64,000 bases of DNA, from NCBI GenBank assembly GCA_947650285.1, contig CANTFL010001103.1:1-64000 (forward strand). Reading direction: 5' to 3'. The position numbers and the translations under genes are program-made. Below, in pieces: positions 43,691-55,974 of the stretch; position 1 is the first letter of the stretch; each line of letters opens with the position of its first letter. The DNA comes from Hyaloperonospora brassicae. Its lineage: Eukaryota; Oomycota; Peronosporomycetes; Peronosporales; Peronosporaceae. Under the pieces are notes generated by a model. It saw nothing but the letters and a program-made list of their open reading frames with translations, made no database searches and had not been told where the DNA came from.

Positions 43691-45738
43691 TCCACGACGC
43701 AGCGATCACAAATTATCGCAAATGATAATAACTATCCGCACTCTGACAAAAGGTTGCCTTACCCAATTACAAAATTATCCATCACTTTTCCCTATCCAAA
43801 GGGGAAAGTGAGAAGGGTCTGACCTTCTTTTTCAATCTTCCACCCTACGGCAACTAATCTCAAAAACATCAGCTAGCGGAAATCAAGATAAAAATGGCGA
43901 CGATCCAGGAAGTTCTTCCGACGTGCTAAGTCCCACCGGTTGGTAAGATTTAGACGCTTATCGATTATAATACTTGCCCCTGTGAGCCACGCAATCAAAC
44001 ATGTTTACTACCCTAAGTGCTCATGTAAAGGAGTATACAAGTGTTGGAAAAATTGAAGCATAGCGATCGACGTTGTGGAAAGTTCCAGTGGCAAATTACT
44101 TAAGCGTGATCGTGATGCTCGAAAATTTACCACCGTTTAGGTAGAATTATCCGGATTTTTTAGAAAGATATCAGATAGTCTATTCGGACTGTGTGAGCAG
44201 GTGCTTGTCAAAATATTTAGTACTGTCTCCAAAGAAAAGTATATTGCGACGGTCTTATATAAAGACCTGTTCACCATCAATATACATCATTTATGTACAT
44301 CGTGCGCAAAATGTCATGTTACGCACATGGTCGTCCTATCCCGGTATTAACGATCGGGCGCAGATTGAGCAAGAACGATATCACAGCGGTCTAACTTTGA
44401 TTTTCGAAAGTGGGGATATCTACATCGGACGATGGTATATATAAACCAGACAAATGTATAGTGGAGGATATCACTCGATTTTTCCGCCTGTGTGCTGTTC
44501 GCCCGGTGCTTCTCAAAGTGCATCACATACGTGAGGGAACGGATAAAGTAAGGTCAATATTTGTGGAGATAGTAGTACTGATCGTTTTTATGTCGTTATA
44601 TGTCAGTCTTTAGAAAATAGGTCCTCGTATGCAGGAATCTCCTTAGCTTGCACAATACAACTCGAGCGCAGTAAATAGGGCAGTTATTAGTTACTTTTAT
44701 CGACGAAGAAGGAATAAGGTGAGAAGAAGACAACCGAGGTACCTATTGAGAATGTTGAAGCGTTCGCCGACTAAGGAGGGATTACATTACCGACTTTGTA
44801 CCAGTAATGGTACAAACGAACATCATTAATAATATTGAGGTAAAGAAAATAACCCTTTTATCTTTTCTAAGTGATTGGCAGCTGACCGTCATAAATCAGC
44901 TTAATTGACTCGTCAAGGAGAGTTGTAAAAGCTGTATAATGCCCACCATCAAGTAAATGATGGTGGGCATTATTTACATTGTTTCGTCAGCTTGGCAGGC
45001 ATGAAGACACTGAGCAATTCCTACCGAAAAGACAGTCTGAATTCGCAAACTAACGCCGTTGAACAATATCGTCCAGATGGCGTTCCTATTCAGTGATAAA
45101 AAATTGACCTGTTTTTAAATAGAGGACATGGGTACTTACAAGCCGAAACTAGATGACATCGACGCTTTCGACACTGACTACCCATTTTGATGGGCTCCCT
45201 GATTTTTGTATGATGCTGTCCATATTCTCAAGCTCAGAATGAATATCATCATTTAGAATCCGGACCACAAATATTGGCTTTAATGCCTGTAGTGTAGATA
45301 TATGGGTTAAAACTAAATCTATTACTTCTCAAGAAACTGAACACAGCGAGGGTAGCGCGTTATTTCAATGTAGATGAAAATAACAAAATTTGAAGGGGTT
45401 AGCCAAATCTTCCATAATTCTGGATGAGATGCGCGTAAGAGCGGTTTATGGACTTAATCTCCAGCAGCGGGTATCATCAGCGGCACAAAAAAGTGATTTC
45501 TATCGGTGAGCTGAAAATAAGTCGACCACGTTGCATTCTGTAGCTCGTTCGGACAGGAAAGTGTGTCCGCGGTCTTGCACAGCTAATGAAACAAGGCGGA
45601 TAAATTTAGTCGTATACACAATGAAAATTAGAGCACATAGAGCTATAAGGATCAGAGTGGAAGCGTATTAAAAACTTCGACACATCCGCTGGGGACAGTC
45701 AGTGTGAACACACTCATCGGATACTACGAGCCTACCAG
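43691..45738. other. AT-rich decayed DNA with one perfect hairpin
   Basis: No gene recognised. Frames at 44,193-44,613 show no domain. The hairpin at 44,935-44,974 is listed separately. Confidence 0.4.
44935..44974. repeat. Perfect 16-bp stem hairpin
   Basis: ATAATGCCCACCATCA (44,936-44,951) pairs perfectly with TGATGGTGGGCATTAT (44,958-44,973) around the 6-base loop AGTAAA. It stands out in an otherwise decayed AT-rich context. Confidence 0.85.
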
Positions 45739-45990
45739 CTATATTTTTTTCTCTTTATGCCTTATTACATGCTCCATGAGGAACTCGAAGCACTCTAGGG
45801 GTTTAAAAAGAGTCTTCACTGATTTGATGATAATCTTATGCAGGACATGGCCTATGCACGTGTAATTAACAAAAAGAGAGGTCTTAATAAGATGTTCGGC
45901 ATCACGCACTACAGCTCCTGTTTTGTTGATCCTCACGGGACGTGATAGGTATTGATTAAGCATCTTCTGTAGTAATAGATGGCAAGCCAC
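45739..45990 (-). pseudogene. Possible Ty1/copia RNase H remnant
   Basis: An 83-codon frame reads LLLQKMLNQYLSRPVRINKT, then GAVVRDAEHLIKTS and VNYTCIGHVLHKI. This follows the copia RNase H pattern (L..L......P..I..DN.GAI.LA......RTKHIDIRYH.VRE) only loosely, with catalytic and histidine positions eroded. Confidence 0.28.
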
Positions 45991-48900
45991 ACCCTAAATT
46001 CTGATAGGGTACTATTATAAAATCATATTCGCAATTTGATAAAATGGCGTTTCACCTGGCCGTGCAAAACTTTTTACCACATACTACCAAACAATGTAAA
46101 ACGATGACCGCGGACTCAGGCAGCAGGAGGTTTAACACTGGTCGCATCGTATAGAGGGGTGGACCGGCTGAAATCCAGCCTTAATTTAGCAAGTGTATAT
46201 ATTTACCTTGTTCATCCAGTGCATGAGTTCCGTCGCAATCATTAAGTCAATGCCGTGCATCATGTGCACATAGACTGGCGTAATATTACGTTAGTATTGT
46301 CAGACCAAATGCGATAGTCTTTCGAAACATAAGGCGCCAGCCCCTCTGACTTGGTAAGTGTTGTGCATACGGACACGTGGAGTGGAAATTACACATTCAG
46401 CATCCCCACGAGTATTCTGTACTCAGAGATAAATCCGGGTGACCCTTCTCCTTGCGGGTAGCGAAAGTAGCTAGATGTGTTTTATGAATTATAAGGAAAA
46501 AACTTGACAACAGCAATCCATGGCGACAGAGGCTTATTAATATGTGAATATGGAATATCTCTGGAAAACTTCATCACGGGATGTACTATACAGTTCGGCA
46601 TACTTCCCTCGCCTTAAAGTTGTTTTAAAGCATAACGCAGCCTTCATTTAATCCACTAGGACATTAAATTGCAAAGGTTTTAGAAGGCTATGGATGCTCC
46701 AGCGATGTACAGGCAGGACAGTAAACTAAATAAACACCTTATTTCGATGCATGCATGTCAAATTAAACGACGCAGAGCGAGCAAACATTGGTGGTAAAAC
46801 GTTTGCGTGATTGATCGTCACGGTAGCTACGACACATAAACGATGAAACATTGTGTTACTTGACGGTGTCAGTGCAACCCGAGCTAAATCACGAATCTTT
46901 TACAATATTGACTTCGCCTACCCAATAATACACGGCAAATATCTTATCCTTCTCAATGCGACAGCGGTATCACGGTACCTTTATATCTGACTTTCCCACG
47001 CGAAGGTATTCAGAGAGTATGAATACGTCGCATATAAGCCGGTGCTTTTAAACGAGAATTAATATCGCTCGACACAGTCTACATATTGGTAGCAGGGGGT
47101 CTTTCGATTATTCCAACAAAGAAGAAAAGGTACACTGTTCTCATCTGGACGTCCAGTTATTGTCAATTTAAGCCTTTTACAGTAGACGACGGGATGATTC
47201 TGATGATATCCTCAATGCAACACAGGACGTTCACCTACTTCAAATTTCTCCCAAATTAGGCCTTAGCTAGCCAAGTCACCGCGATCGTCGCGATAGAGCG
47301 TTTGGAGGATACTGCACTATGGTCTTTGGATGATCCATTGTACAAATGAAAATCAGTCGCGAACAGTGCGCAGAATAGTTCTCAATACCTCCTTTGATAT
47401 ACGTTAATTTCGTGAAATCGGCTTTTTTAAACACGCACGGAAAACTTAAATGTCGCAGAATCGGCACTTTCAAAAGCTGCAGTGGTTTTGAACAGAGGAC
47501 GAAGAGACAATGTTTTACTACTATAGACACAGGCAAGGAGAGGAAGGGACAACTAGGCATACACTTATTTTATTGCCTCATATCTTACTGGTATACATGA
47601 ACACATGATACTTTCACTGCTGCTAGCAGTACCATCGAAATTGCACCGAGTCGCACGGCAAGAACTGGAACTTTTGATGTGGCATGCCGAACAATTTTCA
47701 AGCCTACAATTTCAACGCTTGATGAGTCCGTCTTTTTGCACTGGACAACAGATATATGGCGAGAATGCCTAGCCAATGTCGTCTTGTAATAATGGGGTGG
47801 GATGAAGAACAAAAGATTCGCGAATGACTAGACTATTGGATCGTAATCATTAGTATTAACAATACAAACAAGATACGTGCTATTCTAGTTGACAAGGCGT
47901 AGGACTGGTGTCACCTGATAATCCTCAGGGATAAGCGTGAAACACTATGCTCAAACTATGGTTTTCAAAGCCAATAAAGTTGCTGATTCAACAAATTGTC
48001 TATCCTCCTCCTCATTATTGCAAATGTTTTGGCGTTATCTGAAGAGCAATTCCGCGACGCCGCATGTGCTTTTAAAACTGCGACTGCAACTAATTTTACA
48101 GGTCTCGGATGATCAGTACAAGCTAGCCTTATACGAAGAGCAAGATTCGACGGGCGGGCTATTCGCCTTTTTTTCTTTGCCAACTTCATCATTCTAAGAC
48201 GCGCAGACTCGTCCAGTATTAGGGGCACTTACGCTGAAAATACGGGACCGCTATGCTACGTATATTCGATAGATACGTCGGATGCGTACGAAAGGATCGA
48301 AATCATAAAGTCATCACCATATAGAATAGGGAAGACAAACGAATTCAAGTAATGTGTGACCCGTTAATTGCGTGATAATGAGATGGGGTCGGCAGGGTCG
48401 TGACGGCCAAAGTGGGGCTTTTCGTGTAAAACGTTCCTCTTTGTGCTACACGCTTGTTGGTTGCATATATCAGATAAGATAGGATAGTATTGTGATTTTG
48501 CCACACATACACTCCCACATACAATTGCTCACCTCTCTTCGCTCCTCACTCTACTCCATCATTAAGGCTGCTACGTCCTACAAGGGCAAAACTATAAATA
48601 ATGGTAAAACCTCAGCCAAATTTGATGGAGTGGATATATCTATAAAACCTTTCGCCGGTGACAGCGGCGGCTTCATTCAACACACTTCTACGAAAAGTTG
48701 CTCGATCAATATATGCATTGTCTAGACCAACGTGATCTATGTCTTTCCTCTCAAACGCAAAAGAATCGAAGATCTACTCGAATAGTACTCGGGGAATACG
48801 ACTTCTGTCATACTGACGTCATCTTTATGGCTTTTAATCAGTCGATGATATAAAGCTACGATTAGGGCCGCTTGCTACCAGCAGATCATAGATTTTGGCT

Positions 48901-50961
48901 TTGGAAAATGTACGTCGGTACATATCTGAATGACTCGCGTAAACCGCAAGAAAACATAAATGCCTAGGGGAAGATCACCTAGCGAACCACTTAACTAATT
49001 GGTCAAATAAACAAGTACGTCGATGATTAGATTACGTCCGCTAAGATTTAGCAACTTTTGTCAGTTGGATATCCGATCTTCCTCCTCCTCTCGAAGCGGG
49101 TTATCAAATTATTCAGTTGCATTTATGAAACACACGTGACACACGGGCCACCAATACATTCAAAGTAGCGTTGCCTATGTATATACGAAATAGTCAAAAA
49201 GGGTGACGAAGAAACTAAACCAAGAGTTGGAGGACGAGAAAGTAGCTCAAACCTTACAAGCTGTACATAAGGCGCATGTATTCATTGTGGTCGCAGATGG
49301 GAACGAACGGGCGCGGTGTATACAGCGTAAATGTATGAGGAAAGGCGCAAGAGAGACGTAACATCACTGGGAAGTTACGTCGCCAACAAACGGTACAATA
49401 ATTGACACATCGGCAATAATGGTTCGGCCATCATGAATTGCTACGCAAATGACTTTGATTTATATGAGAGCACTTTCACAGTTGACGGCTAAGCTCCAGT
49501 TGTCACACAAATTAGCAAGCGATTGGAAGAGCAATCAGCAATTCAAGGTCTTTTCTCTAGCAATACAACGCAGCTTGCCGACGGGATATGAACCTTGCGA
49601 ATAATTTGTTTTTTTAAATTAAGGTTTTTGCAGTGGAACGGTCCCTCGTTATGAACATAACCCATTAATCAGTGGCGTTCAATTACCCGTCACACAATCA
49701 GGTGTGTTTGTGAGCACTCTTGACATACGGCGTCTATGCGCTCAGGACAATACCAAAGATTTTAGCCTATAAACGAAACAAAAAACAATCGCTAGATGCC
49801 TCGGCAATCAATCCGCAAGAGGTGTCTAGCAAGGATGGACGTAGCAAAATATTTCGCAAGTACACTGCAGCTAACATTTTTCGTGTCTTGGTATGATTGT
49901 GCGACTATTACCTTCATGGCGTAAAATTGACGAATTTGCTCAGTAAGGGCTAAATTGAAATTGATTTGGTCACATGGTGACTCGGATGATGCTTTCGGCT
50001 ATAATCATTATTTTAACTATTGTCAAAAGGTAGAACTGTTATGAAATCTTTGCAAATGTGATTTAAAGATCATCCAACTTGTAATTGGTTACTCGAACAC
50101 GGGTTCGCGCACATACGCCGCATTAAATACTATCATAATGATGCTAGAACACGTAAACACAGATGGTGTGGGAGATGATATGAACGCATAGCTAACAAGT
50201 TTATTTCTGCTTTATAACATAGTAATATCATAAGACGTCGTGTATAAATCAATGCAAATAAATAAACTAGAACCATTTATTTTGGAAGAGCTTTTCGAGC
50301 ATCACGCAGATAAGAATGAATCGGGGCACGGTCAACCATATTGGGATTAATGGACAAGAATGAAAGGCTATACCGATCAATTAGGTTTTTGTCAAGGTTT
50401 TCCGCTGGCCACTCTATTATCCTGGTATTTGTTGAAGTGCCGAGAATTGTCATAAACAAGACGAGAAGCTCGAAAGGATCGAGGCGTCAGGAAAAAGTCA
50501 CTATAGACAACATATATTATTATCCTTCGCGAGCGACCATATCCTGTTGTTTGCACAAAACACATCAGATTGTTTGGGCGATGTAAGTCTTCCGAAGTTT
50601 CAGTTATCTTGGCGGATATCACGCATTATTGACCAATAGCAAGCTTATATATCTCCAGATGACCGTGATACTGACCACTTCGGATGAAAATTATCATCGT
50701 GTTGCACGTGTACATCACCAGTTATCTTGATAGCAGCTTGTATACATGAGGGATCAATGGAAAGTCGGGTCCTATATATTCTAATGATTCAGCGATGGAT
50801 CTTGACAGCAGAAATAGTGTCTAGAAGCGTATTAGCGTACTTGTCTTGACCTCCATCTTCATACCGTCGCTTTTGTTTCCGAAAGCCTCAGTCAGCCTTC
50901 CACAATGTGTGAGAGTTAGATTACTTAATCTATAGAATTGTTGATCTGGATGCACGCTACA
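45991..50961. other. AT-rich decayed DNA, no gene
   Basis: About 5 kb with only short frames. I recognise no domain, RNA gene or clear repeat boundary, and it is probably eroded retrotransposon sequence. Confidence 0.4.
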
Positions 50962-51776
50962 TCAACACAGAGAATCAGCTAACCATGTCCGAACTCTTGA
51001 AGCAGCGCATGATCTGATGATCGCATCTTCTGAAGGCATTTGCACCCCAACACGGGCAGCTCGGGAGAAATTGTGTGCTCTTTCGAATTGGTTATGTAAA
51101 AATGTGCCCATGTTCTTTATACTCCAAATTACAGAATTATGTCGCGGGAGCCACAAAACGGTATGATCCAATTTTTGCCGCTTCCAATAGAGGATCTTGG
51201 GGGCTACTCGACGAACCCACACGCTATATGTTTCCTGAGGTTCCACTTGCAATTTGTATTTCCATAAAACTGCCTTCAATAGAGGGTAGTTTATCGTTTC
51301 TACGGAACTGGCGGGCAGACTTAACAAGTTCCTTTAAGCAAGACGAAGACGTGCCAAGTCGATCGCAAATTGGGTATAGTAAATATGGTTCTATCCTTAG
51401 ACTTTGTTACTCTATTCTGTCCTTATTCCCTGACTCTTTACCTCACAAATCAAGATTATTTGGACCTCAAGAGACTGAGTTCTACCCCGTCAGATCGGGG
51501 TATACCCATTAGGGACCGATTTCACCAATGAGGGTCCGAGATTTTTCTTGAGAGTCCACGGTCTACCGATAGGCGACCAAGGTAAACCAATGAAGGAACG
51601 TGTCCACCAATAAAGGATCGTATCCACCAATGAGGGGCCGTGGTCTACTCCTTTTTGTACCATTCAATAGGTACTCTGGCTCCATTAAATAGCACAGAAA
51701 GAAGTAGACCCCCCTATCTCCCTTGATTATTCTGCAAGTTCTTCTCCCCGTGGTCCCTTTCTCCTTGCACCCTTAA
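50962..51776 (-). mobile_element. 5' (Gag-leader) part of a decayed element, copy 2
   Basis: The reverse complement is collinear with 37.08-37.72 kb (see that entry). The 122-codon minus frame 51,327-50,962 lies downstream of the shared blocks. The region 51,500-51,640 holds five diverged tandem units of about 26 bp on the theme CCAATGAGGG.CCG, which would read as a degenerate peptide repeat in Gag. The younger gypsy element sits directly against it at 51,777, and the homology resumes on the far side at 59,755, so this copy was split by that insertion. Confidence 0.55.
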
Positions 51777-52170
51777 TGTAATGGGGCACACCCTTGCGTG
51801 AACTTAACGACAAGGGTTTTGGTGCCCCGACAGACGTACACGAGGCAAACTAGGAAGCGTAGGTAGGGTAAAAGCAGAACTGTTATATTAATATAATTAA
51901 GTCTTTTAACCACTGTCTCTCTGATTGACTTAACTTAATTATACTAATCTAACTGAATGTATGACGACGTCTACTCACCTCTCATTGCGCGCGTCTTGCG
52001 GCGATTGGTGGGTTGATATTGTCAAGATATCAACCAATGAGCAGACTCTTTGGTCGACCCATCAATATCACCACCATTGGTGATATCGTTCAAAAAATAT
52101 TCAGCTTAATATTCTTTATTGTCATTATCTTCTAAATGAAAATTTCCATGTAACGGGCTGCCCCGCTACA
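51777..52170 (-). repeat. LTR (3' LTR of the element)
   Basis: Bounded by TGTAATGGGGC and GCCCCGCTACA, an 11-bp terminal inverted motif with one mismatch inside. About 97% identical to 59,362-59,754. The internal inverted pair TTGATATTGTCAAGATATCAA is conserved in both. Confidence 0.93.
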
Positions 52171-52181
52171 TCACCCCTCCT
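52171..52181 (-). promoter_or_regulatory. Polypurine tract
   Basis: The minus strand reads AGGAGGGGTGA immediately before the 3' LTR, the expected place and composition for the plus-strand primer of an LTR element. Confidence 0.75.
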
Positions 52182-52212
52182 AACTCATAGTCACCGTGTG
52201 GCTATCAAAAAT

Positions 52213-53910
52213 ATGGCGGCCACCCATTGGGCACCATTTGGACTGGGAGCACTTGTCGGGTCCGTTCCATTCACTTTAACCCGACCTCGCATAGTTAAGA
52301 TGTCTATGCGGGGTGACTCAAGACACGCACATATCGCTACTATGCCAGCCTCTGCGGCAGACGATTCATCGTCTATTTTTCGTTCTCCGCCTGCATCAAC
52401 AAGTGCTGCAGGTGCACGCGGTACAACACCGCGTGCGCATGATAACCCCGACATTAAGGTCATCTATTCTGGTAAGTCAGACGTGTCTGACTCGGGCAAT
52501 GTTCCAGAGGCGTCTCGATAACCGGCGACGCCTCAGTATTTACCAAGGCCACTGCCAAACGAACGGACTCGTGAGTTGCAACACATTCTGTTCGGCAGTG
52601 ATGATGAAGGTGATCAGAGTGGTGATGAGTATTACTCCTTACCACCGCCGACTCGTGCTTCTTCGCACGAGCGTGATGACGATGGCGTGAGCCGTTGTCA
52701 TTCTGGAAGCCGTGGTACCGACAGAGGTACCACTTCGAAGCGTGATGAGCCGAAGCCGTGGCGTCTGCCCGAACGGCTCATCAATAGATTGTCTCACGAG
52801 ACAAGCCAACACCATTGAATACCCTTATTCGATGCGACTGAGCTTCACGGCTCGAGTTCCAGCGCGAAGAACTTTCGCGCTGAGGAAGAGTTTTATCTCG
52901 ATGTTATCCATAGACATCGATGGTACAACGGCAACCAAAAGCGTGACAAGGCCTCGCTTTTGGCTACGTGGAACGCGTTCGTCCAAAACGTAAAGAATTT
53001 TGGACGAGAAGGGTGGCTTAAGAAACTTGAGGCGGTACGCCTCAAGTTTGAAAAGCGAACACCAACCGGTGCAAGGTACCGGTTGCACTGTTTGTCGAGT
53101 GAGGCAGACATCCCTTGCCTCACATGGGGAGACCCTTGTGCGAGTTGTGTTGACAACTCGCAGCGTGCTCATAGAGACGTGTATTCCCTAAGTTTGCCCT
53201 GGGGAAGGGCACACATCTCGGCTGAGATGTGTGACGCGTTTGCAAACTTGCAATCCGTCTACAAGCGCCTAATGCGTGTGTTTACCGATGGGCCCTTGGA
53301 CCAATCGGATGAGTCTCGTCATAATGGCTGACGAGACCTTCAACGTCCATCAACAGCTGAGAGCGGGGCTTCCAGCTGTTCCAAGAGGGTGGATACCCCC
53401 GCCACTGGACGAGGTAGCTCGTCCTTGATCCTGAATCGTCACGGTGGTTCAAGATACGCTCCACTAGAAAGCGTTGACCACCGTGAGAATCCACCAAAGG
53501 ATGTGGTAGAGGAGGAAAGACCTTCTCCAGATGATCCTGCTCACCATCTCGACCCTTACGAGATGGATCGCGCAATCGTTGAATTGCGCGATGACTTGAA
53601 GCACGAGCGCGACCGGCGCTACGCTTTGACTGATACGGTGCGGAAGAACCGCAAGGATCGCGAAGCTGACCGGGCGAGAGACCGCGCCGATTACGCCACA
53701 GCGCAGCTTCAGGTCGAGCGGGATGTCCGCTCCCTTTCCGGCGAGCTGGCGAAAGCTCGCGGGGAGATATCTCGGTTGAGCTCCGAGGTATCTTATCTGC
53801 GCGACCAGACGGATTGTCTGGAGCGCGAACGCAAGAACTTGATGGACGTTCTTGAACATGGGGGATATCCTCATCGGATGAAGAAGGCTCGTACTGACAG
53901 TACGGTCTGA
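52213..53910 (+). pseudogene. Antisense reading frame inside the gypsy element
   Basis: One frame of 566 codons on the strand opposite pol, interrupted only by TAA 52,519, TGA 52,816 and TGA 53,329. It runs from an ATG 43 bp inside the LTR boundary to a natural stop after KKARTDSTV. The N-terminal third is Ser/Asp-rich (FGSDDEGDQSGDEYYSLPPP). The middle has compact, tryptophan-containing sequence (RHRWYNGNQKRDKASLLATW, CLTWGDPCASC). The last 110 residues are a clear coiled coil (ELAKARGEISRLSSEVSYLR). From about 53,282 it overlaps the pol C-terminus in antisense; from 52,213 to 53,281 it stands alone. I do not recognise the family. It may be an accessory retrotransposon protein. Confidence 0.55.
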
Positions 53911-54514
53911 GTCGCCCCACGTAAAACGTAGGATGCGTGCGCATCGTACGTGGCAATTCGATCGTGTATGCATTTCCCTTGCGATGCAACACTCGAAATG
54001 GCCCAATGTACCTCGGCAGTAGTTTACTACTGCCGACACTAGTGACTGCATGTCCAGGTAAGTTTACCGTAGACAGTAGTACTAGGTCGTTAACTCTAAA
54101 TGAAAGAACATTTGCTCTTCCATTCTTGTCTGCGTTCCGTTTCTGGTGGCCCACCGCATTTGCGATGGAGTCCTGAACGAAACGGACTATCGCTTCTCGA
54201 GTCAGCAGGAAGTTCTCTGCTGACTCTTTGTTTTGTATTTCAGTGCGCTTCGTGCGCACTGCTAAGAGATTGTTCTCTTCTTCAGCGAGGTTGTCCTCTT
54301 CCTCGCTGGCATTGTCGGAGACGATGCTGAATATACCAGCATCGTCATCATCATCCGAGTCAGTAATAGCGTCGCCGCTATTATCGAGGTGATTTTCTTC
54401 ATCGATGTCGACCTGATCGACATCGGCATCATGAGTGACGACGTTTGCGTCGACACGTGATGAGCAAGAGCCGAAACGGTTTTTGCTCGAGCGATTCCCT
54501 CCCCCCATATCCAA
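53282..54514 (-). pseudogene. Integrase C-terminus with GPY/F module and chromodomain
   Basis: Downstream part of pol, now in a different frame from the integrase core. It reads an acidic linker, then VNDLVLLSTVNLPG with LLPRYIGPFRVLHRKGNAYT (GPY/F module). A long Ser/Pro/Arg-rich spacer follows, then a chromodomain near the end (FLVERILNHR, YLVQWRGYPPSWNSW). Chromodomains steer integration of such elements to marked heterochromatin. The frame change lies in a run of six G near 54,505. The spacer is antisense to the coiled-coil end of the plus-strand frame. Confidence 0.85.
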
Positions 54515-55932
54515 GAGTCACACTCTAGAAGGGTGGGCACACGTGGGTAACGTAAGCCATTCACGTAAAACGGTGTGTGCTGTGTTGAAGCTTGCACCGA
54601 ATTATTGATGGCGAATTCCACCATTGGAAGGAATTCGATCCAACTCGAAAACGATTTAACATATCCTCGAAGGATCTCTTCGAGGACACGGTTCGCACGT
54701 TCCGTCTGACCATCTGTTTCGGGATGGTCAGAAGTGGACATCGTCAACCGTGTTCCGAGAGAACGGAACACGGTTTGCCAAAGTTTCGCCGTGAATTGAG
54801 GGTCACGGTCGGATACGAGTTCACGAAGTAACCCGTGGAGTCTAAAGACCGTGTCGAGAATTACACGATCACAACCTTGAGCCTTGATCGACTCGGGTAC
54901 AGCAGCAAGATGCACCATCTTGCTGAACCGATCAACGAACACAAGAATACCATTATTCTTGTGAGCGTCTTCGGGAAAACCGAAGACGAAGTCCATTGAA
55001 ACGTACTGTAAGCACTCTGCCCGAACAGGCAGATGTTGCAATGGTGCACGGGATGAAGTACTAGGCTTCACCCGTTGACAAACCTCGCAAGCACGTATGT
55101 ACTTGCGTACAAACTGATACTGGCGGGGCCAGTAAAAGTCACGACTTACCGTGAGGTAAGTCTTTTCTCTACCACGATGGCCGCCTGTTGGGGCATTTTG
55201 ACACTCATACATGATGCGTAAACGCAAATCATGATGAGCGGGTACGACGACACGAGGCGTGTCGTCGGCAACATCTGTATAGTACAGCAATCCGTTGCGT
55301 GTACTATACCGATCTGATGAGGATCGGTACAAAGCCGGTAAATCCCTCATGAATTTACTGGATTTATTCACTAGATGATCCATCAATCGCAGAAGATCCC
55401 TATCTTCCGCGTATGCTTTTCGTACGTCGTCGAGTAAGCTTGACGACGGGACACTGACTGACAGTGTCGCAGCAGTAGGCTGATCCCCACTGTTTGGTTC
55501 TGCGTCCGGCTCGAAATCGGGCCGGCGCGAAAGCGCATCAGCGACGACATTGAGTCGTTCTGGTTTATACTCCACGTAGAAGTTATACTCCGCGAAGAAA
55601 GACAGCCACCTCGCCATCCTTTGCGAGAGGTGTGGGCTGTTTACGGCCTTGCGTTGTGACGCATGGTCGGTATACACGATGAACGGTCTATCTCCCAATA
55701 GATAGACCCGGAACTTAGCCAGTGAATATTTCATGGCAAGGAGTTCCTTGTCATGCACTGAGTAATTGCGCCCAGCTGCTTGCAGCTGACGCGACTGATA
55801 AAAGATGACGCGCTCCGCGCCATCTGCGTCGAACTGCATTAACGCACAGCCGATTGCAAAATCGCTGGCGTCACAGACCACATGAAATGGTCTGTCCTGA
55901 TCTGCAATCGCCAATATCGGCGACTGCATCAA
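54262..55932 (-). pseudogene. RNase H and integrase core of gypsy pol
   Basis: Reads RNase H with VVCDASDFAIG, HDKELLAM and YTDHAS, closing in YKPERLNVVADALSRRP. The integrase zinc finger (H, GGHRGREK, CEVCQ) comes next, then the DDE core with SMDFVFGFP, SDRDPQF and ETDGQTERANR. All catalytic acids are present in this part. The frame runs into the next segment through a stop-containing upstream junction (TAG just before NAGCQRSF) and ends in a frameshift at about 54,505. Confidence 0.9.
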
Positions 55933-55974
55933 GATTTGCTTGATATCTTCGAATGAACGCTGACACCCAGCGTT

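Noticed and set aside
51500..51640. CRISPR-like array
   Set aside because: Units are diverged and directly adjacent with no unique spacers; they are tandem repeats in a retroelement Gag region.
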